Assembly (NCBI GenBank): GCA_050014815.1
Contig: JBEKCP010000068.1
Span: 1 to 21,037 of the forward strand
DNA from: JBEKCP01 sp050014815
GTDB lineage: Bacteria; Planctomycetota; Planctomycetia; Pirellulales; Thermoguttaceae
Length of the DNA: 21,037 bases
Direction of reading: 5' to 3'
Position 1 is the first letter of the stretch. Each line of letters starts with the position of its first letter. The translations under genes and the position numbers were made by a program. Shown here in pieces: positions 15,815 to 21,037 of the stretch. The notes under the pieces are model-generated. The model searched no databases. It saw nothing but the letters and a program-made list of their open reading frames with translations, and was not told the DNA's origin.

Positions 15815-16114
15815 CGGGTTACTTCAGTACCCGCGGCAGGGCTCGAACCTGCAACCCTCAGTTCCGAAGGCTGCCGCACGCACGCCACAAAGCCTAACAC
15901 GGCAAAGGTCTTGCGGCAAGACCTAAGCGGCGAGGTGCCCGCAGTGGTGCCGTCGTCCCCGCATGACAACGCACCGCATTGCATCGCGGGACCATCTTCA
16001 TCGCCACCCGCCGATTCCGCATTGGCCCAGATCGCCGCCAACTGGGCCGACCTCCCCGAGGCCGTCAAGGCAGGCCTCCTCACGCTGGTTCAGGCTGCCA
16101 GAGGCCAGAAATGA
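15815..16114 (+). pseudogene. Orphan C-terminal tail of a site-specific integrase (putative)
   Basis: The frame is open from 15815, passes through the antisense of the tRNA fragment (reading AAGLEPATLSSEG) and ends at 16114 after about 100 codons. The last part, ALAQIAANWADLPEAVKAGL, forms a short amphipathic helical module that I associate with tails of planctomycete tyrosine integrases. This is recollection, not a database result. AAGLEPAT-like endings are what an integrase gains when its 3' end overlaps a tRNA. No catalytic region (R...HxxR...Y) is present. The only starts are weak (TTG at 15911). The stop overlaps the next gene's start (ATGA at 16111-16114). Probably a fragment left when integration cut the integrase gene; alternatively a spurious frame. 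Confidence 0.45.
15829..15869 (-). other. 3' half of a tRNA gene: probable integration (att) site
   Basis: On the minus strand one reads an anticodon loop CTTCGGA, a stem strand ACTGA, a variable loop GGGTT, a perfect T arm (GCAGG-TTCGAGC-CCTGC, 15836-15852), the acceptor strand CGCGGGT and discriminator A; CCA is not encoded. With a normal 5-nt variable loop the anticodon would be TCG (Arg), but a 4-nt loop would shift it, so the identity is uncertain. Upstream of the loop the sequence no longer matches any 5' half: the opposite anticodon-stem strand is wrong and there is no D arm. Breakage at the anticodon loop is where tyrosine recombinases commonly exchange strands in tRNA targets, so this looks like the duplicated end of an integrated element. 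Confidence 0.7.
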
Positions 16115-16326
16115 AGCCGCAGCAGAGCGATCCAATTGCAGTCACCGATCGCACCGCCGTGGTGGCCCCGGCCTGCCAGTCGATCGACTGGTACAGCGAA
16201 GGCGACGAGCGAATTGTCGATGCCTGCGGTGTCCAGATCGTTGTGCGGTTTGTTGGCCGAAAAGGGCGCCGGGGGCGTATCGCGATCACGGCGCCACCGG
16301 GGGCGGTATTCCGGGCACGCGGCTGA
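16111..16326 (+). CDS. Small CsrA-like protein, paralogue 1
   Basis: 71 residues, start at the ATG overlapping the preceding stop (ATGA), which implies translational coupling with the integrase-tail frame. The core is IDWYSEGDERIV, then QIVVRFVGRKG, then RRGRIAITAPPGAVFR: short beta strands with a basic loop. It lines up by eye with CsrA/RsmA (E.IV.......I.V..V......RI.I.AP...V.R), including an arginine where CsrA has its RNA-contacting R44 (VHR versus VFR), but it lacks CsrA's MLxLTRK start. About 35 of the last 48 positions are identical to the protein at 18367-18585. If CsrA-like, it would bind mRNA leaders; the linkage to integrase sequence could instead mean a recombination cofactor. Both are inference. 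Confidence 0.75.
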   Translation: MKPQQSDPIAVTDRTAVVAPACQSIDWYSEGDERIVDACGVQIVVRFVGRKGRRGRIAITAPPGAVFRARG

Positions 16327-16423
16327 AGCAACCCAGTTCCGTCGTTCTTTTGTATCCAATGGGCTACAGCGAACGGATGTCGCACCACCCAAAAGACTTG
16401 GTTCTTGCCGGACATTTCATATC

Positions 16424-16475
16424 TGTCGAAATCTCGCGGTTGCTTCTGGCCGATGTTGAGGATATAATTTCGACA
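16424..16475 (+). promoter_or_regulatory. Promoter with flanking operator half-sites for the XRE-ImmA gene
   Basis: A -35 element TTGCTT (16440-16445), a 17-bp spacer and a perfect -10 TATAAT (16463-16468) place the transcript start near 16475, about 35 nt before the start codon. The promoter is enclosed by a perfect 9-bp inverted repeat: TGTCGAAAT at 16424-16432 and ATTTCGACA at 16467-16475, the latter overlapping the -10 element and the start point. This is the geometry expected for autorepression by an XRE protein. Confidence 0.65.
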
Positions 16476-16510
16476 CCTGCGAAAGAACCGACTGGTTGCG
16501 GAGGATGCCC

Positions 16511-17386
16511 ATGGCGCTCGGCGAACGCCTCAAACACGCCAGAAACTCGTTGAAGCTGACCCTGAACGACGTGGAGAGTCGGACCCAGATCGCCGTCTCC
16601 ACGCTCTCGGAGTTCGAGAACAACAAGCGGGAACCGAAGTTGTCGCAACTGAAATCGTTGGCTGACCTCTTCCGGCGATCCATAAGTTTCTTCCTCGAGG
16701 AGGGTGAGGTGGTGCCCGAGACCGTGCTCTGGCGCGAGAGGCCGACTACGCCCCGCGCGGAGGAAATGCAGGCCCAACTTCTCGCCCTGGCAGAGCAGTA
16801 CCACCACCTGGAAATCTGGTGCGAGGATCGGCAGGAGTATCAGTTGCCGATGGACTCGAGCGCCTTGGAAACCTACGACTTTCCGAATGCCGAAACCCTT
16901 GCAAACCGGGTGCGTAGCAGTTTGGGGCTGGGCGACCGCCCAGGCCAGACCCTTTTGCGAGTCTTGGAAGAAGTCTGCAAGGTCAAGGTTTTCCATTTCG
17001 CCTTCCAGCCCACGGGCAGTGCGGCATGCACTCTTAGCAGCAATTTTGGTGCTGCGATCCTTCTCAACGCCAACAATGTTCGCTGGCGGCGGAACTTCGA
17101 TCTGGCACATGAGTTGTTCCACCTGCTGACGTGGCGAATTTTCCGGCAGACCGTTTCGACTGAGACCGCGGAGCCTACGGAGAAGGAAGAAAGTCTGGCC
17201 GGTTGCTTCGCCAGTGTCCTGCTTATGCCGCAGGATGCGATTCTGTCCGCAGTCAACACCGCCAAGGCCGGCCGGGCAAAGTTGGGGTTCGACGACCTGT
17301 TTGAAGTTGCCCGACAGTTTGATGTCTCGATTGAGGCCCTGCTTTGGCGCATGAAGTCCATCTACCGGATTCCGCGGCTATATTGA
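16511..17386 (+). CDS. XRE helix-turn-helix / ImmA-IrrE metallopeptidase regulator, apparently frameshifted near its end
   Basis: 291 residues as read; ATG 16511 is chosen for GGAGG 6 nt upstream. The HTH_3 domain spans about 4-57 (GERLKHARNSLKLTLNDV ... STLSEFENNKREPKLSQL). The ImmA/IrrE (COG2856) domain has the zinc-protease signature H200-E201-x-x-H204 in FDLAHELFHLL and a downstream acidic ligand candidate (ESLAGCFASVLLMPQ, E227/E228). Proteins of this build act as repressors, often cleaved or cleaving in stress or phage induction, and as antitoxins. The frame stops at 17386, but frame +1 continues with plausible protein to 17606, so the ancestral product was probably about 364 residues. 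A promoter/operator precedes it; a PIN-domain gene follows and overlaps the extended frame by 29 bp. Confidence 0.9.
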   Translation: MALGERLKHARNSLKLTLNDVESRTQIAVSTLSEFENNKREPKLSQLKSLADLFRRSISFFLEEGEVVPETVLWRERPTTPRAEEMQAQLLALAEQYHHLEIWCEDRQEYQLPMDSSALETYDFPNAETLANRVRSSLGLGDRPGQTLLRVLEEVCKVKVFHFAFQPTGSAACTLSSNFGAAILLNANNVRWRRNFDLAHELFHLLTWRIFRQTVSTETAEPTEKEESLAGCFASVLLMPQDAILSAVNTAKAGRAKLGFDDLFEVARQFDVSIEALLWRMKSIYRIPRLY

Positions 17387-17606
17387 GAGCTTCCAAGGCC
17401 AAATCGGCTTCTGGGATGACCGTGAACGCGATGATCCGCCAAATCGGCCACTCCGCTTCCACGTTTTGGCCCGTCATGCCCTACGAAAGGGGATGATTTC
17501 GGCGGGGCGATACGCTGAGTACCTCGGTATCTCACGAAGAGAGGCAATGCAGGTTGTCGAGCAGGACGCGAGTGACGATGCCGAAGTTGAAGTTGCTTAT
17601 TCTTGA
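17381..17606 (+). pseudogene. Displaced C-terminal part of the XRE-ImmA protein
   Basis: In frame +1 the sequence continues as YIESFQGQIGFWDDRERDDP ... FHVLARHALRKGMISAGRY, then AEYLGISRREAMQVV, with an acidic end and a stop at 17606. The final helix pair (GRYAEYLGISRREA) is like the end of many XRE-ImmA proteins. A one-base excess, for instance in CCGCGGCTAT near 17378, would explain the shift. Alternatives: a real truncation, or a separate short protein from the ATG at 17493 (37 residues) serving as antitoxin. Confidence 0.6.
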
Positions 17607-18114
17607 CGCGAACGTCGTCATCTACCTGCAAGAGAAATCGCTTTGGCGGCCCTTGTTGGAGCGCTGCGAGGTCTACTTGTCCCGCCTTGTCGCCGAACAC
17701 GAGGTCCGCTACTACCACGGAACTGAATGGAACGAGATCATCGACCTGACTCCCGATATCCAGGCCCGACTCGTGCAGGTCTTTGACGTGCCGGTTGCCT
17801 CTGTTCGGCGGTTTCGCGCGCAGTTCGACTTGCCCTACCTGGGCGACCTAGACGATGGTGAGGCGGAATCGTTGGCCTTCCTATTTGAGGCGACCGACCC
17901 CTATCTGATTTCGTCGGGCGATGCCATTGTCTATCGCATCCTCGGTAATCTGAACCGGGCCGACGCGGGCCTGTCCCTTGAAGAGATCCTCCAACGTATT
18001 GGCCTGACACGAACCGATTTGGCTCGGCAGTATCGGCGGGAGTTTCGAGAGGCCCATACGAAGACTGGCCAGCAAGATGCCATCCAAGGGTGCGGGCATC
18101 GGCAGGGAAAGTAG
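17578..18114 (+). CDS. PIN-domain-like protein, possible toxin nuclease
   Basis: 178 residues from the ATG at 17578, where the fold begins (LKLLILDANVVIYL); an upstream start at 17554 is less likely. The acidic PIN-type residues are in order: D10 in ILDANVV, E95 in LDDGEAESLAFL and D115 in LISSGDAIVYRIL. These match the Asp...Glu...Asp arrangement of Mg-dependent PIN ribonucleases, although the protein is longer than VapC toxins (about 130 residues), with an insertion around residues 30-85. It overlaps the extended frame of the XRE-ImmA gene by 29 bp, which suggests a toxin-regulator operon. A target RNA cannot be named. Confidence 0.7.
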   Translation: MPKLKLLILDANVVIYLQEKSLWRPLLERCEVYLSRLVAEHEVRYYHGTEWNEIIDLTPDIQARLVQVFDVPVASVRRFRAQFDLPYLGDLDDGEAESLAFLFEATDPYLISSGDAIVYRILGNLNRADAGLSLEEILQRIGLTRTDLARQYRREFREAHTKTGQQDAIQGCGHRQGK

Positions 18115-18143
18115 GCGTAACTCGCGTGCAACGCCCCCACTTG

Positions 18144-18238
18144 GCCCACGTTCGCCCACGTTTGCGCCGTGTGGCGGCCTCGCCCCTTCCTTGGCCAAGG
18201 ACCCCGCGTTGCTCTCCGCCCAACACGCGCAAACGTGG
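18144..18238. repeat. GC-rich spacer with direct and inverted repeats
   Basis: GCCCACGTT occurs at 18144-18152 and 18154-18162 (10-bp period). CCACGTTTGCGC at 18156-18167 has a perfect 12-bp reverse complement at 18227-18238. The whole stretch 18115-18366 has no gene I can support; a 96-codon frame there is Arg/Pro-rich without a domain. Confidence 0.55.
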
Positions 18239-18366
18239 CGCGTCGGCCTACTACCACCCCCGCCCCCCCCGGTCGTAGGTACTCCCGAAAAGTTGCGCCG
18301 GCGGATGGCCCGCGGGAACAGGCCCCCTATCCAGGACAGTTTGTTTTGCTTGTCCGGTTTTTCGTA

Positions 18367-18585
18367 ATGCCAAAGCCAGTAAGCACTAACGCGAGTCGTG
18401 GTTCATCTTTCCAGCCTTCACGTTTGCCGCCCGAGGCGAGCCAGTGCATCGACTGGTACGCCGAAGGCGAGGAACGGATCGTCGAGGCCGGCGGCATTCA
18501 AGTAGCCGTTCGGTTCGTGGGGCGTAAGGGAGGTCGCGGGCGAATAGCGATTACGGCGCCGCGAGGAGTCATTTTTCGTGGCTGA
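18367..18585 (+). CDS. Small CsrA-like protein, paralogue 2
   Basis: 72 residues from the ATG at 18367. A variable 25-residue N-terminus is followed by the family core: CIDWYAEGEERIV, QVAVRFVGRKGGRGRIAITA and PRGVIFRG. It is about three-quarters identical to the core of the 16111-16326 product, but the DNA has diverged at many third positions, so this is an old duplication under protein-level selection, not a recent copy. The CsrA-like pattern (ERIV..., RIAITAP, an arginine at the R44-like position in VIFR) is kept. It is not preceded by any integrase-like tail, and no clear ribosome site is visible. It lies alone between the PIN gene and the HipA-like pair. Confidence 0.7.
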   Translation: MPKPVSTNASRGSSFQPSRLPPEASQCIDWYAEGEERIVEAGGIQVAVRFVGRKGGRGRIAITAPRGVIFRG

Positions 18586-18778
18586 GGGGAAGATCGAGCG
18601 GACGGATGTTAGAGCGCCGTAGGAAACCAACTGCTTCGCGCTGAATTCTCTCGCCCCGCTGGCTCTTTGTGTCATGAGAGCCGTCATGGCCATCCGTCGC
18701 AAACAATCGCCTTTATTTTGGGCTGATTGAACGGTTTGGGCTGGCTGTTTCGACGCGATGCTGCAATCTGCGGACATG

Positions 18779-18807
18779 TTGGCGGTTCTGCGGTTGGAGA
18801 GTAGAAT
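18779..18807 (+). promoter_or_regulatory. Possible promoter of the HipA-like pair
   Basis: TTGGCG at 18779-18784 and TAGAAT at 18802-18807 are separated by 17 bp and lie about 75 bp before the kinase start at 18884. It is a moderate match to sigma-70-type elements. Nothing else in 18586-18883 is recognisable. Confidence 0.35.
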
Positions 18808-18883
18808 CTTGCCACCGCAGCCGTTGTAACGTCGATGCTCTGTGTGGCGGCGAACATTCAAGAACAGTCTTCTGCCTAGCGCG

Positions 18884-19897
18884 ATGCTGATCAAGCCTGC
18901 AGCGATCAGACGTTACGGTGACTATCAAGTCGATTGGGTTTCCCTGCTTCCATCGATCCGCAAAGGTCGGTACACGGTCCAGAGCACTGATAGCCTATCA
19001 ATTCATGGGGATGCGCCAAAGAATTTCTTGCGAATCCAAGAATACACGCCGGGGCGCCCTGGGCGGCATCCACGGCGGTGGATCGGCTACATCGCCAAAG
19101 TTGGGTCGAAGTGTTATCCCGTAGAGTCGATCACGGAACATCTGCTGACGCGCATCGGTCAAGTGATAGGGGTTCGCGTGGCGGACTCGCACCTGCGCAT
19201 CGTTGCCGGACAAGTCAGGTTTCTGAGTCGATACTTCCTGCGAGGTCGGCGGGAATCATTAGTACACGGATTGGAGATTTTTCGCAGCTATCTCGACGAC
19301 GATGAAATGGTCGACGAGATTGCCGCAAAGAAGCAGGAACAAGAGTTCTATACATTTGAAACGGTCTACGATGCCTTGTTTGAGATTTTTCCCGAGCATG
19401 TTGACAATATCATGCCGGAATTTGTCGAAATGCTCGCCTTTGACGCATTGGTTGGCAACAATGACCGCCACCCACTTAATTGGGGGGTGATTACCCCGGT
19501 TGCCGATCGCGGCAGAATCGTCTTTTCCCCGGTTTTTGACACGGCTCGTGGCCTGTTTTGGAACCTGGACGACTCGAAGCTCGGTCCGTATACTGAGAGT
19601 GTCGAGCGACTAAGAGCCTACGTTGACCGCAGTCGTCCTCAAGTCGGCCTAAATGGTCATAGGTCTCCGAACCACTTTGACCTGATTGAACACATATACA
19701 CAAATTATCCTGGGTATCGAGGTAACTTGGAGAAGTTTGGGAGTGACGAACTGGTTTCGGCGTGTGCTAGAGTTGTCGATGGGGAGTTTCACAGTCTCAT
19801 GAGCGAGACTCGGAGGCGCGCAATTTGCTGTTGCCTTGAGTTGCGCCATCAGTTGTACTGCGATGCCATCTCGACGGAGCAAGGAGCGCCAAAATGA
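18884..19897 (+). CDS. HipA-like Ser/Thr kinase core (HipT-like)
   Basis: 337 residues from ATG 18884; a GTG at 18842 in the same frame is possible. HipA-family kinase features appear in order: a Gly-rich ATP loop with serines S37/S39 (SLSIHGDAPKN, aligning with SISGxQxK of HipA), a probable ATP-binding lysine K72 (YIAKVG), a helix (ESITEHLLTRIGQVIGV), the catalytic loop D194...N199 (GNNDRHPLNWG) and a metal-binding D219 (FSPVFDTARGLFW). The usual N-subdomain-1 of HipA is absent from this chain but is encoded separately just downstream, with stop and start overlapping as ATGA. Known HipA/HipT kinases phosphorylate aminoacyl-tRNA synthetases and arrest growth; the target here is not known. Base composition looks AT-richer than the left half, consistent with acquisition. 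Confidence 0.8.
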   Translation: MLIKPAAIRRYGDYQVDWVSLLPSIRKGRYTVQSTDSLSIHGDAPKNFLRIQEYTPGRPGRHPRRWIGYIAKVGSKCYPVESITEHLLTRIGQVIGVRVADSHLRIVAGQVRFLSRYFLRGRRESLVHGLEIFRSYLDDDEMVDEIAAKKQEQEFYTFETVYDALFEIFPEHVDNIMPEFVEMLAFDALVGNNDRHPLNWGVITPVADRGRIVFSPVFDTARGLFWNLDDSKLGPYTESVERLRAYVDRSRPQVGLNGHRSPNHFDLIEHIYTNYPGYRGNLEKFGSDELVSACARVVDGEFHSLMSETRRRAICCCLELRHQLYCDAISTEQGAPK

Positions 19898-20313
19898 GCA
19901 ATCGGGAATCCCTCTGGAGCAGGATGAGGCGTTATTGGGCGGCCGGCGGAGCCTACGGGACACCAAATGTGGAGCCGAGCCGAAAAGCTGTTTTCCATGT
20001 TCTCTATGGCAACATTGAGGTCGGGACCCTCGAATCGGTGGATGGAGTCTGGAAATTTCGCTACTCAGACGAGTTCCGTAAGGACGGCAACCGCCTTCGG
20101 GCTATCACCGAGTTCCCAGATTCTGGCCGCGAATATGTTTCGCCAGAACTGTGGCCATTCTTTGCGATGCGAATCCCTAGCCTTAAGCAGGCCGAGATAA
20201 AAGCGATCGTAGAGAGGGAACACATTGACGAGAAAGATGAAGCGACGCTTCTTCGTCGGTTCGGCCGGCGGACCGTCGCTAACCCATTTGAGCTTGTTGA
20301 GTCCGCAAGCTGA
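19894..20313 (+). CDS. HipA N-subdomain protein (HipS-like)
   Basis: 139 residues; the ATG at 19894 overlaps the kinase stop by 4 bp and has a strong AAGGAG site 7 nt upstream, inside the kinase gene. The body matches the 'Couple_hipA' N-terminal subdomain: VFHVLYGNIEVGTLES, VWKFRYSDEF, REYVSPELWPFFAMRIPSL. In full HipA this piece precedes the kinase core in the same chain. In HipBST systems it is a separate small protein, HipS, which neutralises HipT. By analogy it could be the antitoxin or activity regulator of the kinase. The C-terminal helices (LKQAEIKAIVEREHI, ATLLRRFGRRTVANPFEL) extend beyond the minimal domain. No HipB-type DNA-binding gene is adjacent. Confidence 0.75.
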   Translation: MSNRESLWSRMRRYWAAGGAYGTPNVEPSRKAVFHVLYGNIEVGTLESVDGVWKFRYSDEFRKDGNRLRAITEFPDSGREYVSPELWPFFAMRIPSLKQAEIKAIVEREHIDEKDEATLLRRFGRRTVANPFELVESAS

Positions 20314-20349
20314 CGTAACTCGTGGAGATCGTTCTGCAAATGGCTACCC

Positions 20350-20379
20350 AAGCCGCCGAAGGGCGGCTTTCTTCTTTTT
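20350..20379 (+). terminator. Rho-independent terminator of the HipA-like pair
   Basis: AAGCCGCC (20350-20357), loop GAAG, GGCGGCTT (20362-20369), followed by TCTTCTTTTT. A textbook stem and U-rich tail 37 bp after the stop at 20313. Confidence 0.88.
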
Positions 20380-20422
20380 GAGACTCCGAACTCTGGTCAG
20401 AAGACGAACAGCAAGTCAGACC

Positions 20423-20450
20423 TTGCGAAATTCGCTGTATTCGTTACAAT
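20423..20450 (+). promoter_or_regulatory. Promoter of the ParB-like gene
   Basis: TTGCGA (20423-20428), a 16-bp spacer and TACAAT (20445-20450), giving a leader of about 120 nt. The leader carries a 7-bp stem CAGGCGG/CCGCCTG and further short inverted repeats, so attenuation or translational control is possible. Confidence 0.5.
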
Positions 20451-20575
20451 TGCCCAGATATTGAGCAGTGACAGGCGGGTTCTCTGGTCCGCCTGCCCGC
20501 CGCCCTGGATTGCCGGGGCCGCACTCCGTTTCTCGGAGCCACCAGCACAATTCTCCTGTGCTTAAGGTGCCTCCG

Positions 20576-21037
20576 ATGAAAATCGAATTATGGAAGACCG
20601 GCGACGTCAAGCCCTACCCGGGCAACCCTCGCCAGAATGATGCTGCCGTAGATGCGGTGGCGGCGTCGATCAGGCAATTCGGGTTCCGCCAACCCATCGT
20701 CGTCGATGCTGACGGCGTGATTATCGTCGGCCATACCCGGCACAAGGCCGCGCTCAAGCTCGGGCTGGAGAAGGTGCCCGTGCATGTGGCCAAGGACCTG
20801 TCGCCAGAGCAGATCCGGGCGTACCGGATCGCCGACAACAAGGTGGCGGAGTTGGCGACCTGGGATTACGAGTTGCTGCCGATCGAGCTCTCGGCACTCC
20901 AGGGGATGAACTTCGACCTGGACCTGCTCGGCTTCTCCAAGGACGATCTGGCAAAGATATTCGACCCGGGCGTGAAGGACGGCCTGACCGATCCCGACGA
21001 GGTTCCCGAGCCGCCCGACGAGGCGATCACCAAGCCG
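20576..21037 (+). CDS. ParB-like domain, probable N-terminus of a DNA methyltransferase; 3' end cut by window edge
   Basis: 154 codons from ATG 20576, open to the last base. AAGGTG lies 9 nt upstream. The ParB/sulfiredoxin fold covers residues 1-95: VKPYPGNPRQND, SIRQFGFRQPIVVDADGVII, the nucleotide-binding GHTRHKAALKLG and the closing helix YRIADNKVAELA. It is not chromosomal ParB: there is no helix-turn-helix after the domain, but instead a linker ending DPDEVPEPPDEAITKP. In my knowledge of the family this leads into an N6-adenine/N4-cytosine methyltransferase (GDLWxLGDHRLLCGD type) common in prophages and genomic islands. The methylase part itself is outside the window, so that is inference. 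Confidence 0.85.
   Translation, partial: MKIELWKTGDVKPYPGNPRQNDAAVDAVAASIRQFGFRQPIVVDADGVIIVGHTRHKAALKLGLEKVPVHVAKDLSPEQIRAYRIADNKVAELATWDYELLPIELSALQGMNFDLDLLGFSKDDLAKIFDPGVKDGLTDPDEVPEPPDEAITKP

Noticed and set aside
15829..15869. Intact tRNA gene
   Set aside because: No D arm, 5' acceptor strand or matching anticodon stem is found upstream; only the 3' half exists.
15796..16083. Minus-strand frame of 95 codons across the tRNA fragment
   Set aside because: Its C-terminus is merely the translated tRNA 3' half; no start signal or domain.
18077..18367. 96-codon frame ending one base into the second CsrA-like start (TAATG)
   Set aside because: Arg/Pro-rich with a poly-Pro run and no ribosome site; the stop/start contact is probably chance.

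Overview
The window is GC-rich bacterial DNA from a Gram-negative organism. Outer-membrane proteins (a TolC-family channel and a Porin_O_P-type barrel), an RND pump, an NtrC-type two-component system, a secreted protein with 33 cysteines, an MFS/spermidine-synthase fusion and palindromic GGGGACAGTCCCC repeats read inside genes together suggest a member of the Planctomycetota. This assignment is inference from gene style; no rRNA or other marker is present.

Left part (1-7308, all on the minus strand). Reading along the minus strand: a histidine kinase overlaps an NtrC-type sigma-54 activator by 23 bp; next comes a secreted Gly/His-rich TPR protein, then a single-domain response regulator, and 34 bp later the RND permease, which runs off the left edge. 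Two degenerate copies of a roughly 133-bp repeat sit in the two intergenic gaps of this block.

Middle (7309-15616, plus strand). A divergently transcribed TolC-like protein is preceded by three 9-bp direct repeats. A porin and a Cys-rich secreted protein follow and share a strong terminator. Then comes a large MFS/spermidine-synthase-like membrane protein. It carries a 91-bp inverted-repeat element read in frame in its central loop, and its last ~160 codons lie in another frame.

Right part (about 15815 to the end) looks like the end of an integrated mobile element. It opens with the 3' half of a tRNA, from anticodon loop to discriminator base, without its 5' half. An open frame runs through this fragment into what looks like an orphan integrase C-terminal tail. 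Behind it are a 71-aa CsrA-like small protein (ATGA overlap), a self-contained XRE-ImmA/IrrE regulator with a clear promoter/operator, a PIN-domain protein, a second CsrA-like paralogue, a two-gene HipA split into kinase and N-subdomain in an unusual order, a terminator, and the ParB-like start of a probable prophage-type DNA methyltransferase that runs off the right edge.

The most interesting items are the tRNA/integrase junction, the paired CsrA-like proteins, the XRE-ImmA/PIN module, the reversed bipartite HipA, and the in-frame palindromic repeat. Two genes show an apparent single extra base, so real frameshifts must be separated from assembly errors.
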